Shown one piece after another: positions 44,833-55,719 of a DNA stretch of 64,000 nucleotides. A program made the position numbers and the translations under genes. This DNA comes from Desulfobacter sp. GTDB taxonomy: Bacteria > Desulfobacterota > Desulfobacteria > Desulfobacterales > Desulfobacteraceae. The stretch covers positions 1,605,501 through 1,669,500 of the forward strand of contig CP054838.1 of NCBI GenBank assembly GCA_028768545.1, read 5' to 3'. The notes below the pieces were generated by a model, which worked only from the letters and a program-made list of their open reading frames with translations, searched no databases and was not told the origin of the DNA. Numbering within the stretch: the first letter of the stretch is position 1; every line of letters starts with the position of its first letter.

Positions 44833-45494
44833 TGGCTGAAGAAAACAAGGAAAAAATCGGTAACCCGATTCAGGCAAGACTGGAGAGCTTTTTTGTCAGG
44901 ATTGGAAAATTAACAAAGATCCAGCGGGTGGTGGTTTGTTGTGTATCCCTTTTGCTCATCGGCGGGGCTTATTATTATTTTATTTTTGCGCCAAGGTATG
45001 AATTGCTCAAAGCGGCCAAAGAAGAACTTCAGGTCCAGCAAGACAAGCTTGAATCCTATAAGATCAAGGCCAGGTCCCTGGCAAAGTACGAGAAGAAAAT
45101 GGCTGAGGCCCAGGAACGGTTTAATATTGCAATGAAGGCACTGCCCGATAAAAAGGAACTTCCTTCCTTGCTTACAGGTGTTTCCAAGGCCGGCCGCAAA
45201 GCCGGACTTGACGTTCTTTTGTTTCAACCGGAACCCATTGTCAACAAGGAGTTTTATTTGGAAATTCCTGTGTCCATGACCGTGAGGGGGCGTTACCACC
45301 AGGTCGCGGACTTTTTCTTTCAGGTGGCCGGTCTGAACCGAATTGTCAATATTCAGGATATGTCCATGACAACTGATCCTAAGACAAAAGAACAGGTTCA
45401 AATGAAATGTTCTGCCGTAACCTATATGTTTGCGGATCCGGGCGAGGCAGCGTCCAAGGACAAAAAAGGCAAGAAAAATAAAAAAAGAGGATAA
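44832..45494 (+). CDS. pilO: Type IV pilus assembly protein PilO
   Basis: A 220-residue bitopic protein. One membrane helix near residues 32-53 (RVVVCCVSLLLIGGAYYYFI), then a coiled coil and a periplasmic domain with the PilO pattern (LPSLLTGVSKAGRKAGLDVL, EIPVSMTVRGRYHQVADFF). The C-terminus is lysine rich. It sits in the standard pilMNOPQ order. Confidence 0.92.
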   Translation: MAEENKEKIGNPIQARLESFFVRIGKLTKIQRVVVCCVSLLLIGGAYYYFIFAPRYELLKAAKEELQVQQDKLESYKIKARSLAKYEKKMAEAQERFNIAMKALPDKKELPSLLTGVSKAGRKAGLDVLLFQPEPIVNKEFYLEIPVSMTVRGRYHQVADFFFQVAGLNRIVNIQDMSMTTDPKTKEQVQMKCSAVTYMFADPGEAASKDKKGKKNKKRG

Positions 45495-45506
45495 TTGGCA
45501 TCTGGT

Positions 45507-46205
45507 ATGGCAAAATTTATTAAAATATTTTGTGTGACAGGTCTGGGCATGCTGTTGTTCTGTTTAATCTCCTGTAAAGAAGAAAAAAAGACCCAGCCCC
45601 CCCAGAAACCGGTCTTGGTTGTTTCTAAATCCATTGGACAACCGACCCCTTCGGCCAAAGGCAAAGATAATCTTGTCACTGACCAGGTAAAGGCGGATGA
45701 AAAAAACGGGGCGGCAAAGTCTTCTGGAGTCAAGGCGGCAATGCCTGGTTTGGTTGCGATCCCGCTGAATCCAAAGGATAAAATGGCCAAGGTAGAGCCG
45801 GTGGTCAATGAAGAGAGCGTTACATACGATACCCGGGGGTGGGTGGATCCTTTTGTCCCCCTGTTTAGTGAAAAAGAAGAGCCCATATCCGGGGAAGGCA
45901 TTCCAGGCCAGGCCGGACCTGAAAAGTCCATGCGGCAATTGACACCATTGGAAAAAATGGATTTGAGCCAGATTAAACTTGTGGCCGTTATTGAACTGAG
46001 GGGCAGTACCATTGCCATGGTTGAAGAGGCCAGCGGTAAGGGATACGAGGTAAAGCTGGGAACCTATATTGGCAGGAATCAGGGACGGGTATCTGCGATC
46101 CATAGGGAAGGGATTGTGGTCAAAGAGTATGTTAAAGATTATAAGGGAAACCGGAAAGAGCGGCTCCAGGAGATCAAATTTCATAAAAGTGAAGGTGGAG
46201 AATAA
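45507..46205 (+). CDS. pilP: Pilus assembly lipoprotein PilP
   Basis: About 232 residues. A lipoprotein signal ends at LISC (Cys about 23), then a long disordered Pro/Lys-rich segment and a C-terminal HR domain (GWVDPFVPLF ... LSQIKLVAVIELRGSTIAMV ... KLGTYIGRNQGRVSAIHREG) that links PilNO to the PilQ secretin. A TTG 12 bases upstream, right after the pilO stop, has a GAGGA nearby and is an alternative start. pilQ begins one base after its stop. Confidence 0.88.
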   Translation: MAKFIKIFCVTGLGMLLFCLISCKEEKKTQPPQKPVLVVSKSIGQPTPSAKGKDNLVTDQVKADEKNGAAKSSGVKAAMPGLVAIPLNPKDKMAKVEPVVNEESVTYDTRGWVDPFVPLFSEKEEPISGEGIPGQAGPEKSMRQLTPLEKMDLSQIKLVAVIELRGSTIAMVEEASGKGYEVKLGTYIGRNQGRVSAIHREGIVVKEYVKDYKGNRKERLQEIKFHKSEGGE

Positions 46206-48077
46206 AATGGGGTATTATCAGTCTGCTGTTAAACAACATGGGATGATGGTGGTCAGTGCTGTGTTGGCACTTTTCCTTGTGGCAGGGTGTGCAACCCATA
46301 AGGCCGAAAATTTGGCCCCGGAAAAGGATGTCAAGGTTGTTGACAATGCTGGACCAAGGCTTGTTGAGGCAGTCTCGGTCAGCCATGGCCAAGGCATGCT
46401 CGAAGTTTGGATTCAAGGGTCCCAACCCTTTGAATATACCTCTATCAAACAGTCATTTCCCTTTGCCGTTTCCGTTTATCTGCCGGATACCCGGCTGAGG
46501 TCCGGCCTTGTTCCGGAATCTGTCGCTGATCCCCGGGTTTCCAGTATCAAGGCGGGGTATGCCGATGAGGGCAGGACAACGGCTAAAATAGATATTTTAA
46601 TGACCCAGGACCTTCAATACCAGGTTAGAGAACAGGGGGAACGCTTAGGGATTATTTTTCAGGAAGAAGTCACAAAAACGGCCATGCCTTTAAAAACGGA
46701 GGCCTTGGAGACCCCAGCGGCCAACGCCGCCTCTGACAAAACAATGAATCAGGAAGACCTTGTCATTCCGGATGCCCAGGCAATGCTGACCCATATTGAA
46801 TTTGATACCACCCAAACCGGACAATCCGACATCCGGATTCAGACAAGTCATCCGGTCCGTTATGAAACCCGTCAGGCCGGCCCGGACTATCTGTATTTGA
46901 TTTTGCACAACACAAGGATTCCCGAACATCACCAGCGGCCCTTGCTGCCCCGGTATTTTAAATCCGCTGTGGAACGGGTGGACCCCGGTCCGAATCCGGA
47001 CAATTCAAAGGATACAAGGGTTGAGATTAAAATCAGGGATCAGGTGCCGTTTTGAGTGGCCCAGACTGCTGACGGGATTCAAATGGTGTTTGAGCCGTCA
47101 TCTGTACAGCCCCCAGAATTTACCAAAGCCAGGAAAAATGTATTATCAGGTGAAACGAGCGTGTCAGAGATTGGGCCTGCCCGTCAGGCCTTAATGAATC
47201 CCTCCCTGCCAGAGTCTGTTTTGACCAATGCGCCTGCCCCGTATACCGGAGAAAAGATCAAGCTGGATTTTTACGATACAGATATTAAAAATGTGTTCAG
47301 GATCCTAAGAAGTGTCAGCGGAATGAATTTTGCCATTGACCAGGATGTCCAGGGAAAGGTGACCCTGAGTCTTGAAGAGGCAGTGCCATGGGATCAGGTT
47401 TTGGATTTGGTCTTAAAGATGAACGGCCTGGGCAAAAAAATGGAAGGGAATGTGGTCCGTATTGCCACGGCAGAGACCCTTAAAAATGAAGAGCAACTGA
47501 TCCAGGATGCCATTGAAGCCCATAAAAAAGCCATGGAGCAGAAGGTGGCTTTAGAGCCTCTGGTCACAGAATATGTGCCCATTAACTATTCTGATGCCTC
47601 AACCGATATTGAGCCCCATGTATCACAAATTCTGACGCCTGAACGGGGAAAGATATCTGTGGATCAGAGGACCAATATGATTATTATCACCGATACCCAG
47701 GCAAAAATAGATCAGGCACAGGATCTGATCTATCGACTGGATACTGTGACCCCGCAGATCATGATCGAGGCTAAAGTGGTTGAAGTCACCAAGGAATTTT
47801 CAAGAAGCATCGGTGTGAACTGGAATCTGTCCAATGCCTCAAGCGTTACGTCTGGGTTTTTGGATGATTTCAGCGTTTCCGTCAATGGCGCCAATGTGGG
47901 CGTTAATACGGATTTTTCATTTTTCAGGCTTTTCGGTTCTTCGGTAACGGCCTTGAATGCCCAACTGGAAGCTTCAGAGGAGTTGGGGGATGTCAGGATT
48001 GTATCTTCTCCCAGGATTTTGACCCTGGATAATAAAAAGGCCATGATCAAGCAGGGCCAGGAATATGCATATCTGGA

Positions 48078-49600
48078 GGGCGCATTCCCATTTTCCCGGT
48101 TTTAAAAAGGCCTGTCTTTTAGAGCAAAAAGAATGATATCCTCTGTTACGCTGAAATGAACATAAATGGATTGTGCTAATGAAGAAAGCTGAAGATTGTA
48201 ATACTGTTGATGAAGTCCTTGCATGCCTCAAAAAACTGGAAGAAGATCCAAATCGCTTGGTTCGTAACGCTAACGAATTAGAACAGATGGAGCAGGAAAT
48301 CCTTGAGTATACAAATCGGATAAGCGCCTTTTTTTTAAAAAAAAGATCCAGGCCTCAGTAGATTCCTCTGAACAGGTCGACCAAGAAAAAGAATTGATGT
48401 CCAATTGGCCGGGACGGATGAAAAGCGAAGGGCTTGAGACAGTTTGGATTCAGCTTTGTACAGATAGTTCGGTTGATATTCATGTTCGATACTATCGAAG
48501 GTCCTGTGACCGCCGAAAAGGAAAAAGATATAAAGGTGCATACGCTGGTTTAATCCTTCTTGGAATCCATGATCGCTGCTCGCCTGCTTTGGCTTCTATG
48601 GTGAGTTCTTGGTCAGCCTTATTAAGTTCTTTTGAAGAAGTCCGTCAAGTGCTTTGTGACCGTGGGATGACGTTGGGTATAAAGGTCATCCGCAAACTGA
48701 CCTATCGGTACGCAGAGCGGGCTCGAGCCGAACAACAAGCGGGCCGAATCCCATTAAATGATGGAGATTTACTTGAAGGGCGGCGAGTCGTTATCAGCAC
48801 TGATGGTGGCCGCACTCGGCTCAGAGAGAAGAAAAGGGGACCAAAAACCCAAAAGGATAGAACCCGATTTCGTGGGGCATGGCGAGAACCCAAGCTTTTG
48901 ATCATTTATGTAGTGGACGCCCATGGAAAACAAGAAAAAAGCTTTTCACCATTTATTGATGGCTGTTTCAATGGACCGGATGGTGTATTCCACTTGTTAA
49001 AGGGTTATTTGAACTCCCTTCATATTCAGAACTCAGACAAAATACTGTTTGTTGCAGATGGGGCACATTGGATTTGGAATCGAATCCCCGGACTGCTAAA
49101 AGCATTGGGTTTGGCTCCTGAGCGTGTGTATGAACTTCTCGATTTCTACCATGCAGTTGAGCATCTGGGTACAGTAGCAGGCTTAAGGAAGACCTGGTCA
49201 TCCAAGGAACGCAAACGCTGGGTATTGAAGCAGCGAGGTCTTCTGCTGAAGGGAAAGGCGATTGAGGTGGTACAGGCCGTCCAGAAGCTTTGTAGAGGCA
49301 GAAACAGTAAGGCTATCAAGACGGAACGGGATTATTTTGTGCGCAATGAACTGAGGCTTAATTTCTCAACTGTAAAAGCGTTGAACTTACCTATTGGCAG
49401 CGGTGCTATTGAAAGTTCGATTCGGAGAGTCGTGAATTTACGTCTTAAAGGTCCATGCATCTTTTGGTATCGGGAGAATGCAGAAAAAATGATTATGCTG
49501 CGATCATTTTATAAAGCAGGGCGTTGGAACTGCCTGAAGCAGATGGCAAACATGCACAATCCAGTGCCAGCGGTATAACCGGGAAAATGGGAATGCGCCC
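48078..49600 (+). mobile_element. ISKra4-like insertion sequence, copy 2 (in pilQ)
   Basis: Same length (1523 bp), ends and gene layout as the copy at 21385. Exact 8-bp target duplication TATCTGGA at 48070-48077 and 49601-49608. Inserted in the same direction as pilQ. Confidence 0.95.
48179..49578 (+). CDS. Transposase, ORFA-ORFB fusion by -1 frameshift (copy 2)
   Basis: Same two-frame arrangement as copy 1, with the slip site at 48337-48345. The fused product of 466 residues differs from copy 1 at a few residues (Lys for Glu in LKKLEEDPN, GD for RY near NDGDLLEG, Leu for Ser in RWVLKQRG). All presumed catalytic blocks are preserved, so both copies may be active. Confidence 0.85.
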
Positions 49601-50021
49601 TATCTGGAACGGGATGACTCAGGCGGATCCTCGGTTGCCTTTAAAGATATTGATCTTCTGCTTGAGGTCACCCCCCATGTGACCCCGGACAAACGGATTT
49701 CAATGACAGTGCGCCTGACCAAAAATGACGTGGCAAGTGTCACTGCAGGGGTCCCCACCCTGGCCACCAATGAGGCTGAAACAGAACTGTTGGTCAACAA
49801 TAACGATACCGTGGTGATCGGGGGCGTGGTCAAAACCACCCAGAGCGATGATGATGACGGGATTCCCTTTTTGAGCGGGATTCCGGGCTTAGGCTATCTT
49901 TTTTCCACAAAAACCAAAGAGGACAATCGAAACGAGCTGCTGATTTTTCTGACCCCGTCCATTGTTCAGCTTGAACAAAAACGCCAGGGTTCAAGAGCGG
50001 TAAATTAGTCGTTTTATTTTT

Positions 50022-50047
50022 AAATGCCCCCCGCCCGGGGGGCATTT
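50022..50047 (+). terminator. Terminator of the pil operon
   Basis: AAATGCCCCCC (50022-50032), loop GCCC, GGGGGGCATTT (50037-50047), 13 bases after the pilQ stop. Strong 11-bp stem; T-rich flank on both sides. Confidence 0.85.
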
Positions 50048-50266
50048 ATATCGATATATTCAGGCCGGAATTGAAAAAGATCCTAACCCGAATATTTCGC
50101 GAATTGATTTTCATACCTTGAAGCCGTAGTAACTCTACTGCAAACGGTCTGCAACGCCGCAGATGAAAAAAAATCGGTTTGCCCGAAGGGTGTCAATTTG
50201 CACCCTTGGAATTGGCTTGGCAAGTAATTATAATTAACTGTATTTAAAAAAATTAATATCCGTTGT

Positions 50267-51717
50267 GGGAATGTTCAGAATTCTGTGTCACGGTTTCGGT
50301 TCTCGGATCTGCCTCAGCGCCAGCGGAAGTAAAAGTCAGGTCCGAGAATGGGCCTTCAATCAGCCACGTCGGAGGAGTTGACTTTTGCTGGAGTGGAGTT
50401 CCTGGAACCATCTTTTCCATCTGTAAATAAATCCCTATCAAATTCCCAGCTCTTTATCCAGCCGGCCTTCAAAGAAAATTGCCAACTGGGAAATTGTCAG
50501 TGACCAATTTTGAATCGGCATTGTCCATTTTTTACTGGCGTTCTGGATCCCCATGTAAAGCAGCTTTAACAGGCTGTCCTGGTTCGGGAATGATCCCTTT
50601 GTTTTGGTCAGTTTTCGAAACTGTCGATGCACAGCCTCAATGGTATTTGTGGTGTATATTATCCGTCGAATCTCTTCTGGATATTTAAAGAAATGACTGA
50701 GGCGTTCCCAGTTGTTCCGCCAGGATTTTATCACAATCGGGTATTTGTCATTCCATTTATTTTCCAAGATATCCAGTTCTTCTTCGGCCAGATCCTTATT
50801 GACCGCTTTATAAACACGTTTTAGATCTGCCATAAATTCCTTTTTATTTTTGGAACCAACGTATTTCAATGAATTTCGGATCTGGTGGACTACGCAGAGT
50901 TGAACTTCTGTGTCCGGGAATATGGTCTCAATGGCCTCGGGAAAACCTTTTAGACCATCAACACAGGCAATCAGGATATCTTTTACCCCTCGGTTTGAAA
51001 GGTCTGTTAACACCTGCAGCCAGAAGTTCGCACCCTCATTCTCGGATATGTACAGCCCAAGAACCTCTTTGCGGCCCTCGATATTCACCCCAAGAATTGT
51101 GTAAACGGCTTTGCTGCCGACCTTTCCGTTTTCTCGTACTTTATAATGTATGGCATCAAGCCATACGATTGGGTACACATTTTCCAACGGCCTGGCCTGC
51201 CATTCTTTGACGGTATGGATGATTTTATCGGTAATGGTGCTCAGAGTGGCATTTGAAATCTCAAGTCCATAGATTTCCTGTAAATGGGAAGCCATATCAT
51301 TATAACTCATGCCCAGGCCGTAAAGGGCTATTATCTTTCTTTCAATTTCATCGCTGAGCGTTGTCTGATGTTTTTTGACGATCTGTGGAGAGAAGGTTTC
51401 GGCCCTGTCACGCGGGGTTTCCAGCTCAAATTTACCATCCAGGGATTTAATGGTCTTTTTGCTTTTTCCATTACGGCGGTTGGCAGAAACTTCCTGCCCG
51501 AGATGGGACTCCAACTCTCCTTCAAGAGCAGCTTCAGCAAGATTTTTGATTAATGATGTAAGGACGCCGCCCTTACCTGTGAAGGGTTTACCTTCCTGGA
51601 TGCCTTTAAGGGCTTTTTGAAAATCAAATTCGGTGTTTTCTTCGGTCATGTCAGTTCTCCTTATTTAGCTGAGTATATCAGCTTTCATTTAACTGACACA
51701 GAATTTTGAACGCCCTC
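50267..51717 (-). mobile_element. IS256-family insertion sequence (1451 bp)
   Basis: Ends are imperfect inverted repeats: GGGAATGTTCAGAATTC... and, complemented, GAGGGCGTTCAAAATTC..., both continuing TGTGTCA. The 8-bp target duplication TCCGTTGT lies at 50259-50266 and 51718-51725. Boundaries were confirmed against the empty site in the other MITE-like copy. It encodes a single full-length transposase. Confidence 0.9.
50438..51649 (-). CDS. IS256-family transposase
   Basis: A 403-residue mutator-type DDE transposase. The N-terminal region (ESHLGQEVSANRRNGKSKKT) and ETPRDR block are typical; catalytic regions include VYPIVWLDAIHYKVRENG, LIACVDGLKGFPEAI and the C-terminal IYTTNTIEAVHRQFRK. Length and motifs are complete, so it may be active. 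GGAG precedes the ATG at about eight bases. Confidence 0.94.
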   Translation of the reverse strand: MTEENTEFDFQKALKGIQEGKPFTGKGGVLTSLIKNLAEAALEGELESHLGQEVSANRRNGKSKKTIKSLDGKFELETPRDRAETFSPQIVKKHQTTLSDEIERKIIALYGLGMSYNDMASHLQEIYGLEISNATLSTITDKIIHTVKEWQARPLENVYPIVWLDAIHYKVRENGKVGSKAVYTILGVNIEGRKEVLGLYISENEGANFWLQVLTDLSNRGVKDILIACVDGLKGFPEAIETIFPDTEVQLCVVHQIRNSLKYVGSKNKKEFMADLKRVYKAVNKDLAEEELDILENKWNDKYPIVIKSWRNNWERLSHFFKYPEEIRRIIYTTNTIEAVHRQFRKLTKTKGSFPNQDSLLKLLYMGIQNASKKWTMPIQNWSLTISQLAIFFEGRLDKELGI

Positions 51718-51769
51718 TCCGTTGTCCCAAATTGTCAGTTTCTGGCCTTCAGGTTATGAAATATTCGGG

Positions 51770-52028
51770 GTAAACGCCTTTAAGCATGTATGGGCTATTT
51801 TATTTGTACAGGCTTTTATCCGTTCAGGCCACAGATTCCAGTACATGTATATCCGATTTAAACCTGACAGATGCCCCTCTGGCATTGGGAGCGGACCCTC
51901 TGTCCGTCCATTGAATTGGAAGAAATATCGCCGTTTTCATCATTGCGTTCCCTTTTGAACCATACGGCCTGCTATTATAACTCAATCTGAGAGGGGGCTT
52001 GCGGAGACTTTTTTATGCACAAAAAGTG
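51770..52028. other. Intergenic stretch with possible gene relic
   Basis: A rightward phase reads TDSSTCISDLNLTDAPLALG and, after one TGA, IGRNIAVFIIAFPFEPYGLL before another stop. The pattern resembles a degraded exported protein but I cannot assign it. No terminator for the leftward TPR gene is obvious. Confidence 0.3.
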
Positions 52029-52781
52029 TTATTGAAGTCTTACGATATGATCATCTGCTTTGCGGGCCAGGCTTGAATTTTCCGGCACCAGCCTTAGTAC
52101 AAGCTGCCAGGCCTTTATTGCCTGCTTGATCCGGCCCTTGGCCTCATAGGCCTGGGCTATGTCGGCATGGAGGATGGCAGCATCGGGAGATCGCCTTATT
52201 TTTTTATGAAGAAAGGTCATGGCGCGATCATATTGACCTGTGCGTAGGTAAACCTGTGCAAGACCATGGGAGGCGGTTAGAAACCTGGGCTCCTCTTCTA
52301 GGGCCTTTAAAAAATAAGACTGGGCCTGGGGAAAATTTTGTTTCCCAAGATAGGCTCACCCGATATTGGTCAGAGGGAAATGGGGGGTAGGGTAAATCAA
52401 ATCATCCAGAACAAGCTGGAATTGTTTGATGGCCGTGTCCCATTCTTTTTGTCGAAGAAAAGCGGCACCCAGGTTGTTGATGGCTTCGGTGTAGTCTGGT
52501 TTTTTTGAAAGCGCTTTTTGAAAGGCATTTTCAGCCAGTTCATATCTTTTTTTTCCCATATAGGCCAGGCCCAGACTGTTTTGAATATAGGGATCGTTGG
52601 GGACCAGTTTTTCCGCTTCAAGGAGTTTGGCCAGGGCCGTTGTATAATCCCCTTGAGCCTGATACACATCACCTTCTTTTTTGATGGCCTGGGCAATCTT
52701 GACTTTTTTTTGGGGCGTTGTCGCGCTGGTGCATGATACGACAAAGAACAAGACCAGTATTAATTGAATATTTTTTTTCAT
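52029..52781 (-). pseudogene. PilF/PilW-like TPR lipoprotein with in-frame TGA
   Basis: The continuous phase spans 250 residues with a lipoprotein signal (LFFVVSC, Cys about 17) and about six TPR units. The TGA at 52356-52358 sits in the third part: LTNIG-stop-AYLGKQNF. In TPRs this place is commonly a large residue, often Trp, and TGG to TGA is a single change. Downstream the phase remains open to HIVRLQ. The lipoprotein TPR layout matches PilF/PilW pilotins that help assemble the PilQ secretin. The first 141 residues could still be made. It is coupled by ATGA overlap to the broken LysM gene. Confidence 0.75.
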
Positions 52782-54216
52782 AAAGTCGGATCCTCACCCA
52801 GGTTTAACAAGGTTATTCCCTCATTTTTTAAAAAGGATTCTGCCCTTTCCAAAGGGGGAGTTCTGGTAATAAAGTATTTTTCCATCTGTGCGTTTACATA
52901 AATTCCAGAGATGGTTTCCACTTTTCCGTTTGAATTAAAAGAGGGATTTTTCCAGGTGGTATATCCGAGTTTTGCAAAAAGCATCAACGCGGTTTCTCCA
53001 AAGGTGAGATCCGGTGAAAGATTGAGTATTTCATACCCGTTTTTTTTGACAAGTTCTAAGGCCATCCCATAGACGCTGCCCGTATTGACCAGAAGGTCTG
53101 GTTTATTGTCATGGGTGATCCGTCCAAGGGATACTGTCATTTCAATATTTTTTAAGAGAATGGGGAAATGGGCGTCGGCCTCATAGGAAAAGGGCGTGGC
53201 AGATACCAGGGCCTTGACCAGGGCTTTTTGGGATTTTGGGACCTCATTCATGGCCTCTTTGTTGAAAAATATGGATTTGCGGGAAAGGGTGGTGTTAAGC
53301 TCCTCATAGTTGGATTTTTTTCCAATAGGCTTTCATGGCGGCAACAAGGTCTTTATCCAGGCTGGCTTTGGAGGCTTTCTCCGGAATGATAAGGGTCTTT
53401 TTCCCTGTGGGGTCTTCCAGTATCGGGGTTTTTGACAGATCCAGCATTTTGGCTGAATCGCCTTTTTGTCCGGGAAAATAAATTTTTCCTTCATGCATCA
53501 AGGTTCCCTGAATGAGCTGGGCATACCGTTTCAGGCGGCCCAGATCCTGGGGAGAGAGAATCGGAAGGGGGGCACTTCCTTGTTTTTTTGACATAAGCTG
53601 CTGGGAAATATCAGGCAATCCCTGGGCGAGCAGGGTTTCAAACCAGGGCTGTGACAGGATGTCCGGGTCAGGAACCAGGACGTGTGCCCCAGGATAAATT
53701 TGGTTGATATCCTGGATATCCGGGTTGAGACGGGTAAAGGTCTTTTCCCAAAAGGGTTGAAACCGTATCTCCCTTTTTTACGGAACGTTTATGAATAAAA
53801 GCTGCCAGGTTTTTTTCGTCCAGGTTAAGTGAAAATTCAAGCACTGGGACCTCAACCATCCCGTCCTCTTTTTGAACATAGGCTTTTTTGTCTACCCGTT
53901 TTAGGGGGATTAAAATTTGAATACCCGGGGCAATGGCGTCAATATTGTTGAGCTGGGGATTTATTTTTTGAAATATGGTTAAAAAGCGGGGGAAATCCGA
54001 TGCTGAAATTTCTCCTTTTTGACGAAATATTTTATAAAGCCAATCATCTTTTTTAACCCGATAGGGTTCGCACAGGTAATCTTCATTTTCATAGGTGAAA
54101 ATGGAATATTGCTTATAATGGGTTTTTACCCCGTCTGCGCGGGATGGCAAAGGCTGACCAAAGGATATGAGTCCCAGGGACAGCCCGACGAGTATGATTG
54201 CCCAAAGCGGTTTCAT
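52778..54216 (-). pseudogene. Exported LysM-type protein with two frameshifts
   Basis: About 478 residues if repaired. A signal peptide (residues 1-27, ending LPSRADG) precedes a LysM-like module (YRVKKDDWLYKIFRQKGEIS ... APGIQILIPL) and a second one (RSVKKGDTVSTLLGK, then in the next phase TFTRLNPDIQDINQIYPGAH). Frame 1 breaks near 53748 in AAAA; frame 2 runs to AMKAYWKKIQL and breaks in A7 near 53315-53321; the last phase continues NYEELNTTLSRKSIFFNKEA and ends NLGEDPTL. Both breaks are single extra A residues. Role unknown; probably envelope. It lies after thrC in the serS operon. Homopolymer sequencing error is possible. Confidence 0.78.
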
Positions 54217-54222
54217 GGTTGA

Positions 54223-55719
54223 TTACAGATCAAGGTGGTTTGCGATTTTTTGGGAGATATCATTGACAAATTTTTGGAATTCGGATTTTGCCAATCGCTT
54301 TTCCTGGGATGGGGCAAGATCTGGGTCGTCCGGGGAAATTAGAACGGGCAGGTTGATGAATTCATCATCCGGGCAAACCCGGTATGAGGCCGGCAGTTCC
54401 TTTTTAAAATAAAGATCCTGAAATCCTGAAAATTTGATGGCATGGGCCGTGGCATCCAGAATGACGGTCTCTTTTGAATGAATAATTCCCTGGGATTTTG
54501 CCTGAACCATTCCTGCCAGGCATTCACCGCCCTGGGTGCAGGTGATGTGGCCGTTTTGGTTGGCCGTCAACTGCCAGTCCATGATTTCCTGCTCTTTGAC
54601 CTGTACGATAAACACCTTGGTTGCGCCCGGGTCTGCCTGGTTGTATTTTTTGGCAATTTTGATCACTCTGGGCATGGATACGGGATTTCCGATCATTGCT
54701 GCTTGGGCGACACTGGGCTGGGTATCCACTGGCTTAAATGACCGTTTTTCCTCATTGGGTTCCAGGTAATATTGGTACACAGGATCGGCATGTTCTGACT
54801 GAACCCCGATGATTTTGGGCAGGCAGGTGATGATGCCTGCCTCCAGGAATTTTAAAAATCCGTTCATCACCGCAGAAATATTGCCTGCATTACCGATGGG
54901 GAGCACCACCACCTTGTCTCTCATGTCCCAGTCAAAGTCCTGGGCAATTTCATAAGAATAGGATTCCTGGCCCAGAATACGCCAGGCGTTCTTTGAGTTT
55001 AACAGCACCACCGGATATTTGGATGAGAGATGTTCAACTACCTTCATGCAATCATCAAACACGCCCGGGATTTCAAAGACGTTGGCACCGCTTCCCAAAG
55101 GCTGGGCCAGCTGGGCAGAGGTCACCTTTTTATATGGCAGCAATACCGCTGATTTTACAGCATCCCCAAGATAAGAGGCATAGAGGGCTGCCGCTGCCGA
55201 GGTATCTCCCGTGGAAGCGCAAATTGAAATAACATCAGAGACCAGTCCCTGGTCAATCAGGTATTTAATGCTGGACAGGGCCGAGGCCATTCCCCGGTCT
55301 TTAAAGGAGGCGCTGGGGTTCTGCCCGTCATTCTTATAGTAGAATTTAAGCCCTGTTCGTTCCTGAAGCAGTCCATTGGCTTCAACCATAGGGGTATGTC
55401 CTTCTCCAAGATAGAGAATCGAGGAGAGGGGGATGGAAGGCCCGATAAATTCATGGTACCGGTAAATCCCTTTGAGCGCTGGAATTTTGAGCATTTTTCT
55501 ATAGTCAAATATTTTTTGCCACATGGGCCCTGAAATTTCTTTGAGACGGGCTTTTTGCCGGTCATGGATGAGCAGGACCTGGTTGCACTCAGGGCAGACA
55601 TAGAGCAGTTTTTCAATGCCGTATTCCCCACCGCAGCCCAGACATTTATAGTAAAGCTCTCCTTTGGGCTCAGGAATAATGTAGGGCCTTATCTCTTCTG
55701 GAAAAAGATCAAGATTCAT
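54223..55719 (-). CDS. thrC: Threonine synthase
   Basis: A 498-residue PLP enzyme that converts O-phosphohomoserine to L-threonine. It begins with a zinc-ribbon-like CLGCGGEYG ... CPECNQVL, found in one subgroup, followed by GEGHTPM, the PLP lysine near 137 ([11 protein letters not shown]), the [15 protein letters not shown] phosphate loop, and [14 protein letters not shown]. Start at ATG 55719 with AAGG eight bases upstream; it overlaps the serS stop by 11 bases. Pairing with serS suggests one aminoacyl/threonine housekeeping operon. Confidence 0.93.
   Translation of the reverse strand: MNLDLFPEEIRPYIIPEPKGELYYKCLGCGGEYGIEKLLYVCPECNQVLLIHDRQKARLKEISGPMWQKIFDYRKMLKIPALKGIYRYHEFIGPSIPLSSILYLGEGHTPMVEANGLLQERTGLKFYYKNDGQNPSASFKDRGMASALSSIKYLIDQGLVSDVISICASTGDTSAAAALYASYLGDAVKSAVLLPYKKVTSAQLAQPLGSGANVFEIPGVFDDCMKVVEHLSSKYPVVLLNSKNAWRILGQESYSYEIAQDFDWDMRDKVVVLPIGNAGNISAVMNGFLKFLEAGIITCLPKIIGVQSEHADPVYQYYLEPNEEKRSFKPVDTQPSVAQAAMIGNPVSMPRVIKIAKKYNQADPGATKVFIVQVKEQEIMDWQLTANQNGHITCTQGGECLAGMVQAKSQGIIHSKETVILDATAHAIKFSGFQDLYFKKELPASYRVCPDDEFINLPVLISPDDPDLAPSQEKRLAKSEFQKFVNDISQKIANHLDL

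Larger units (their letters stand above)
46207..50008 (+). pseudogene. pilQ: Type IV pilus secretin PilQ, nonsense codon plus IS insertion
   Basis: Without the insertion the frame is 757 codons. It has a lipoprotein-like signal (FLVAGC, Cys about 23), two AMIN domains (about 45-140 and 195-300), a secretin N-domain (KLDFYDTDIKNVFRILRSVS), and the secretin core. There is an in-frame TGA at 47053-47055 inside the second AMIN domain (DQVPF-stop-VAQTAD), likely CGA to TGA. The ISKra4-like element then interrupts codons for GQEYAYLE/RDDSGG at 48078, duplicating TATCTGGA; the frame resumes exactly after it and runs through SGIPGLGYLFSTK to the stop. Both lesions precede the membrane-inserting part, so no secretin channel can form. 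Confidence 0.95.
50087..51769. repeat. MITE-like inverted-repeat element, copy 2, interrupted by IS256-family element
   Basis: Left part 50087-50266 and right part 51726-51769 together match copy 1 at 16984-17212 across nearly their whole length (224 bp without the insertion). Its terminal repeats are perfect over 12 bp (CCCGAATATTTC/GAAATATTCGGG). As with copy 1 it lies just after a gene, here after the pil terminator. Confidence 0.8.

Noticed and set aside
47053..47055. TGA in pilQ as a selenocysteine codon
   Set aside because: A YedF gene makes selenium use plausible, but the codon lies in an AMIN domain with no redox context and the gene is also broken by an IS. TGA ends intact genes here (pilT, pilM, feoB).
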